Below the pieces are notes generated by a model. That model did no database searches and was not told the origin of the DNA. It worked only from the letters and a program-made list of their open reading frames with translations. DNA of 5,772 nt from Deltaproteobacteria bacterium (lineage in GTDB: Bacteria > Desulfobacterota > Binatia > Bin18). The DNA is taken from positions 1 through 5,772 of the forward strand of contig JACQEL010000271.1 in the NCBI GenBank assembly GCA_016200595.1, in the 5' to 3' direction. Of the stretch, positions 5,601 to 5,772 are shown in pieces; positions within the stretch are counted from its first letter, which is position 1, and each line of letters begins with the position of its first letter. The translations under genes and the position numbers were made by a program.

Positions 5601-5658
5601 CTGGGAGCGCGACCATCTTGGTCGCCTTTCAAAGCGGGCGGGACGCCCGCGCTCCCAG
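5601..5658. repeat. Palindromic repeat able to fold into a three-way junction
   Basis: The outer stem is CTGGGAGC (5601-5608) with GCTCCCAG (5651-5658). Inside are two hairpins: GCGACCA (5609-5615) with TGGTCGC (5619-5625), and GCGGGCG (5634-5640) with CGCCCGC (5644-5650). Only eight bases between the two hairpins stay unpaired outside the loops. The outer boundary and the GGGCGGGACGCCCGC core resemble dispersed intergenic repeats seen in many GC-rich genomes, whose spurious translation reads AGVPPAL. It contains no gene and is probably a non-autonomous mobile or REP-like element (inference). Confidence 0.8.
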
Positions 5659-5697
5659 CAGAGGACATATCCGAGTGAAAACTGTTCTGGGGTGACC

Positions 5698-5721
5698 AGC
5701 CCTTGGCCGAGACCAAGGGCT
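5698..5721. repeat. 9-bp hairpin near the window end
   Basis: AGCCCTTGG (5698-5706) pairs perfectly with CCAAGGGCT (5713-5721) around a 6-nt loop. No T-run follows directly; a short TTTT lies about 20 bp later. It may be a third palindromic repeat or part of the regulatory region of a gene beyond the window. No coding region can be supported from here to 5772. Confidence 0.55.
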
Positions 5722-5772
5722 CGACCGCTCAGATCGCTCCCTCCTTTTGCCAGCTTGTCAGATCTTGCGGGT

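Overview
The window is GC-rich bacterial chromosomal DNA with typical bacterial gene density and Shine-Dalgarno sites. No rRNA, tRNA, CRISPR array or transposase is visible. Three tracts of 7-bp tandem repeats, palindromic intergenic repeats of the 'CTGGGAGCGC...GCGCTCCCAG' kind, and an ATPase of a family expanded in uncultured soil and marine lineages suggest a large, repeat-rich genome. Tectomicrobia/Entotheonella-like or Binatia/deltaproteobacteria-like lineages are my guess from memory; no marker gene here proves it.

Left part (1-1252, + strand): the 3' part of a large AAA ATPase/TPR signalling protein. It enters the window at its Walker B motif. It looks broken: most of the expected TPR region is missing, and the last 75 codons are in another frame, with the shift lying in a tract of eight 7-bp repeats (967-1022). 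One more repeat unit would restore the frame. Positions 1253-1406 hold C-runs and G-runs but no gene or convincing terminator.

Middle part (1407-3048, - strand): first, a secreted protein of 246 residues made almost entirely of eleven exact 18-residue repeats, each with a C-x5-C pair. I do not recognise its family. Second, a type II toxin-antitoxin pair: a ribbon-helix-helix antitoxin whose end overlaps by 8 bp the start of a PIN-domain (VapC-like) toxin. A 9-bp direct repeat with 11-bp period lies over the antitoxin start and is a candidate operator.

Right part (3246-5485, + strand): a crotonase-superfamily protein and a histidine phosphatase, 13 bp apart and surely co-transcribed, then a glutathione S-transferase after a structured, terminator-like spacer. 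All three suit acyl-CoA or xenobiotic metabolism, but their substrates cannot be read from the sequence. A perfect 13-bp inverted repeat buries the crotonase start codon in a possible mRNA stem, leaving its strong Shine-Dalgarno in the loop.

The right end (5486-5772, 287 bp) has no gene that I can support. It holds three palindromic elements, one of which can fold into a three-way junction.

The best candidates for something undescribed are the 18-residue Cys-repeat secreted protein, the start-codon stem of the crotonase gene, and the 7-bp repeat tract as a possible on/off switch in the ATPase gene.
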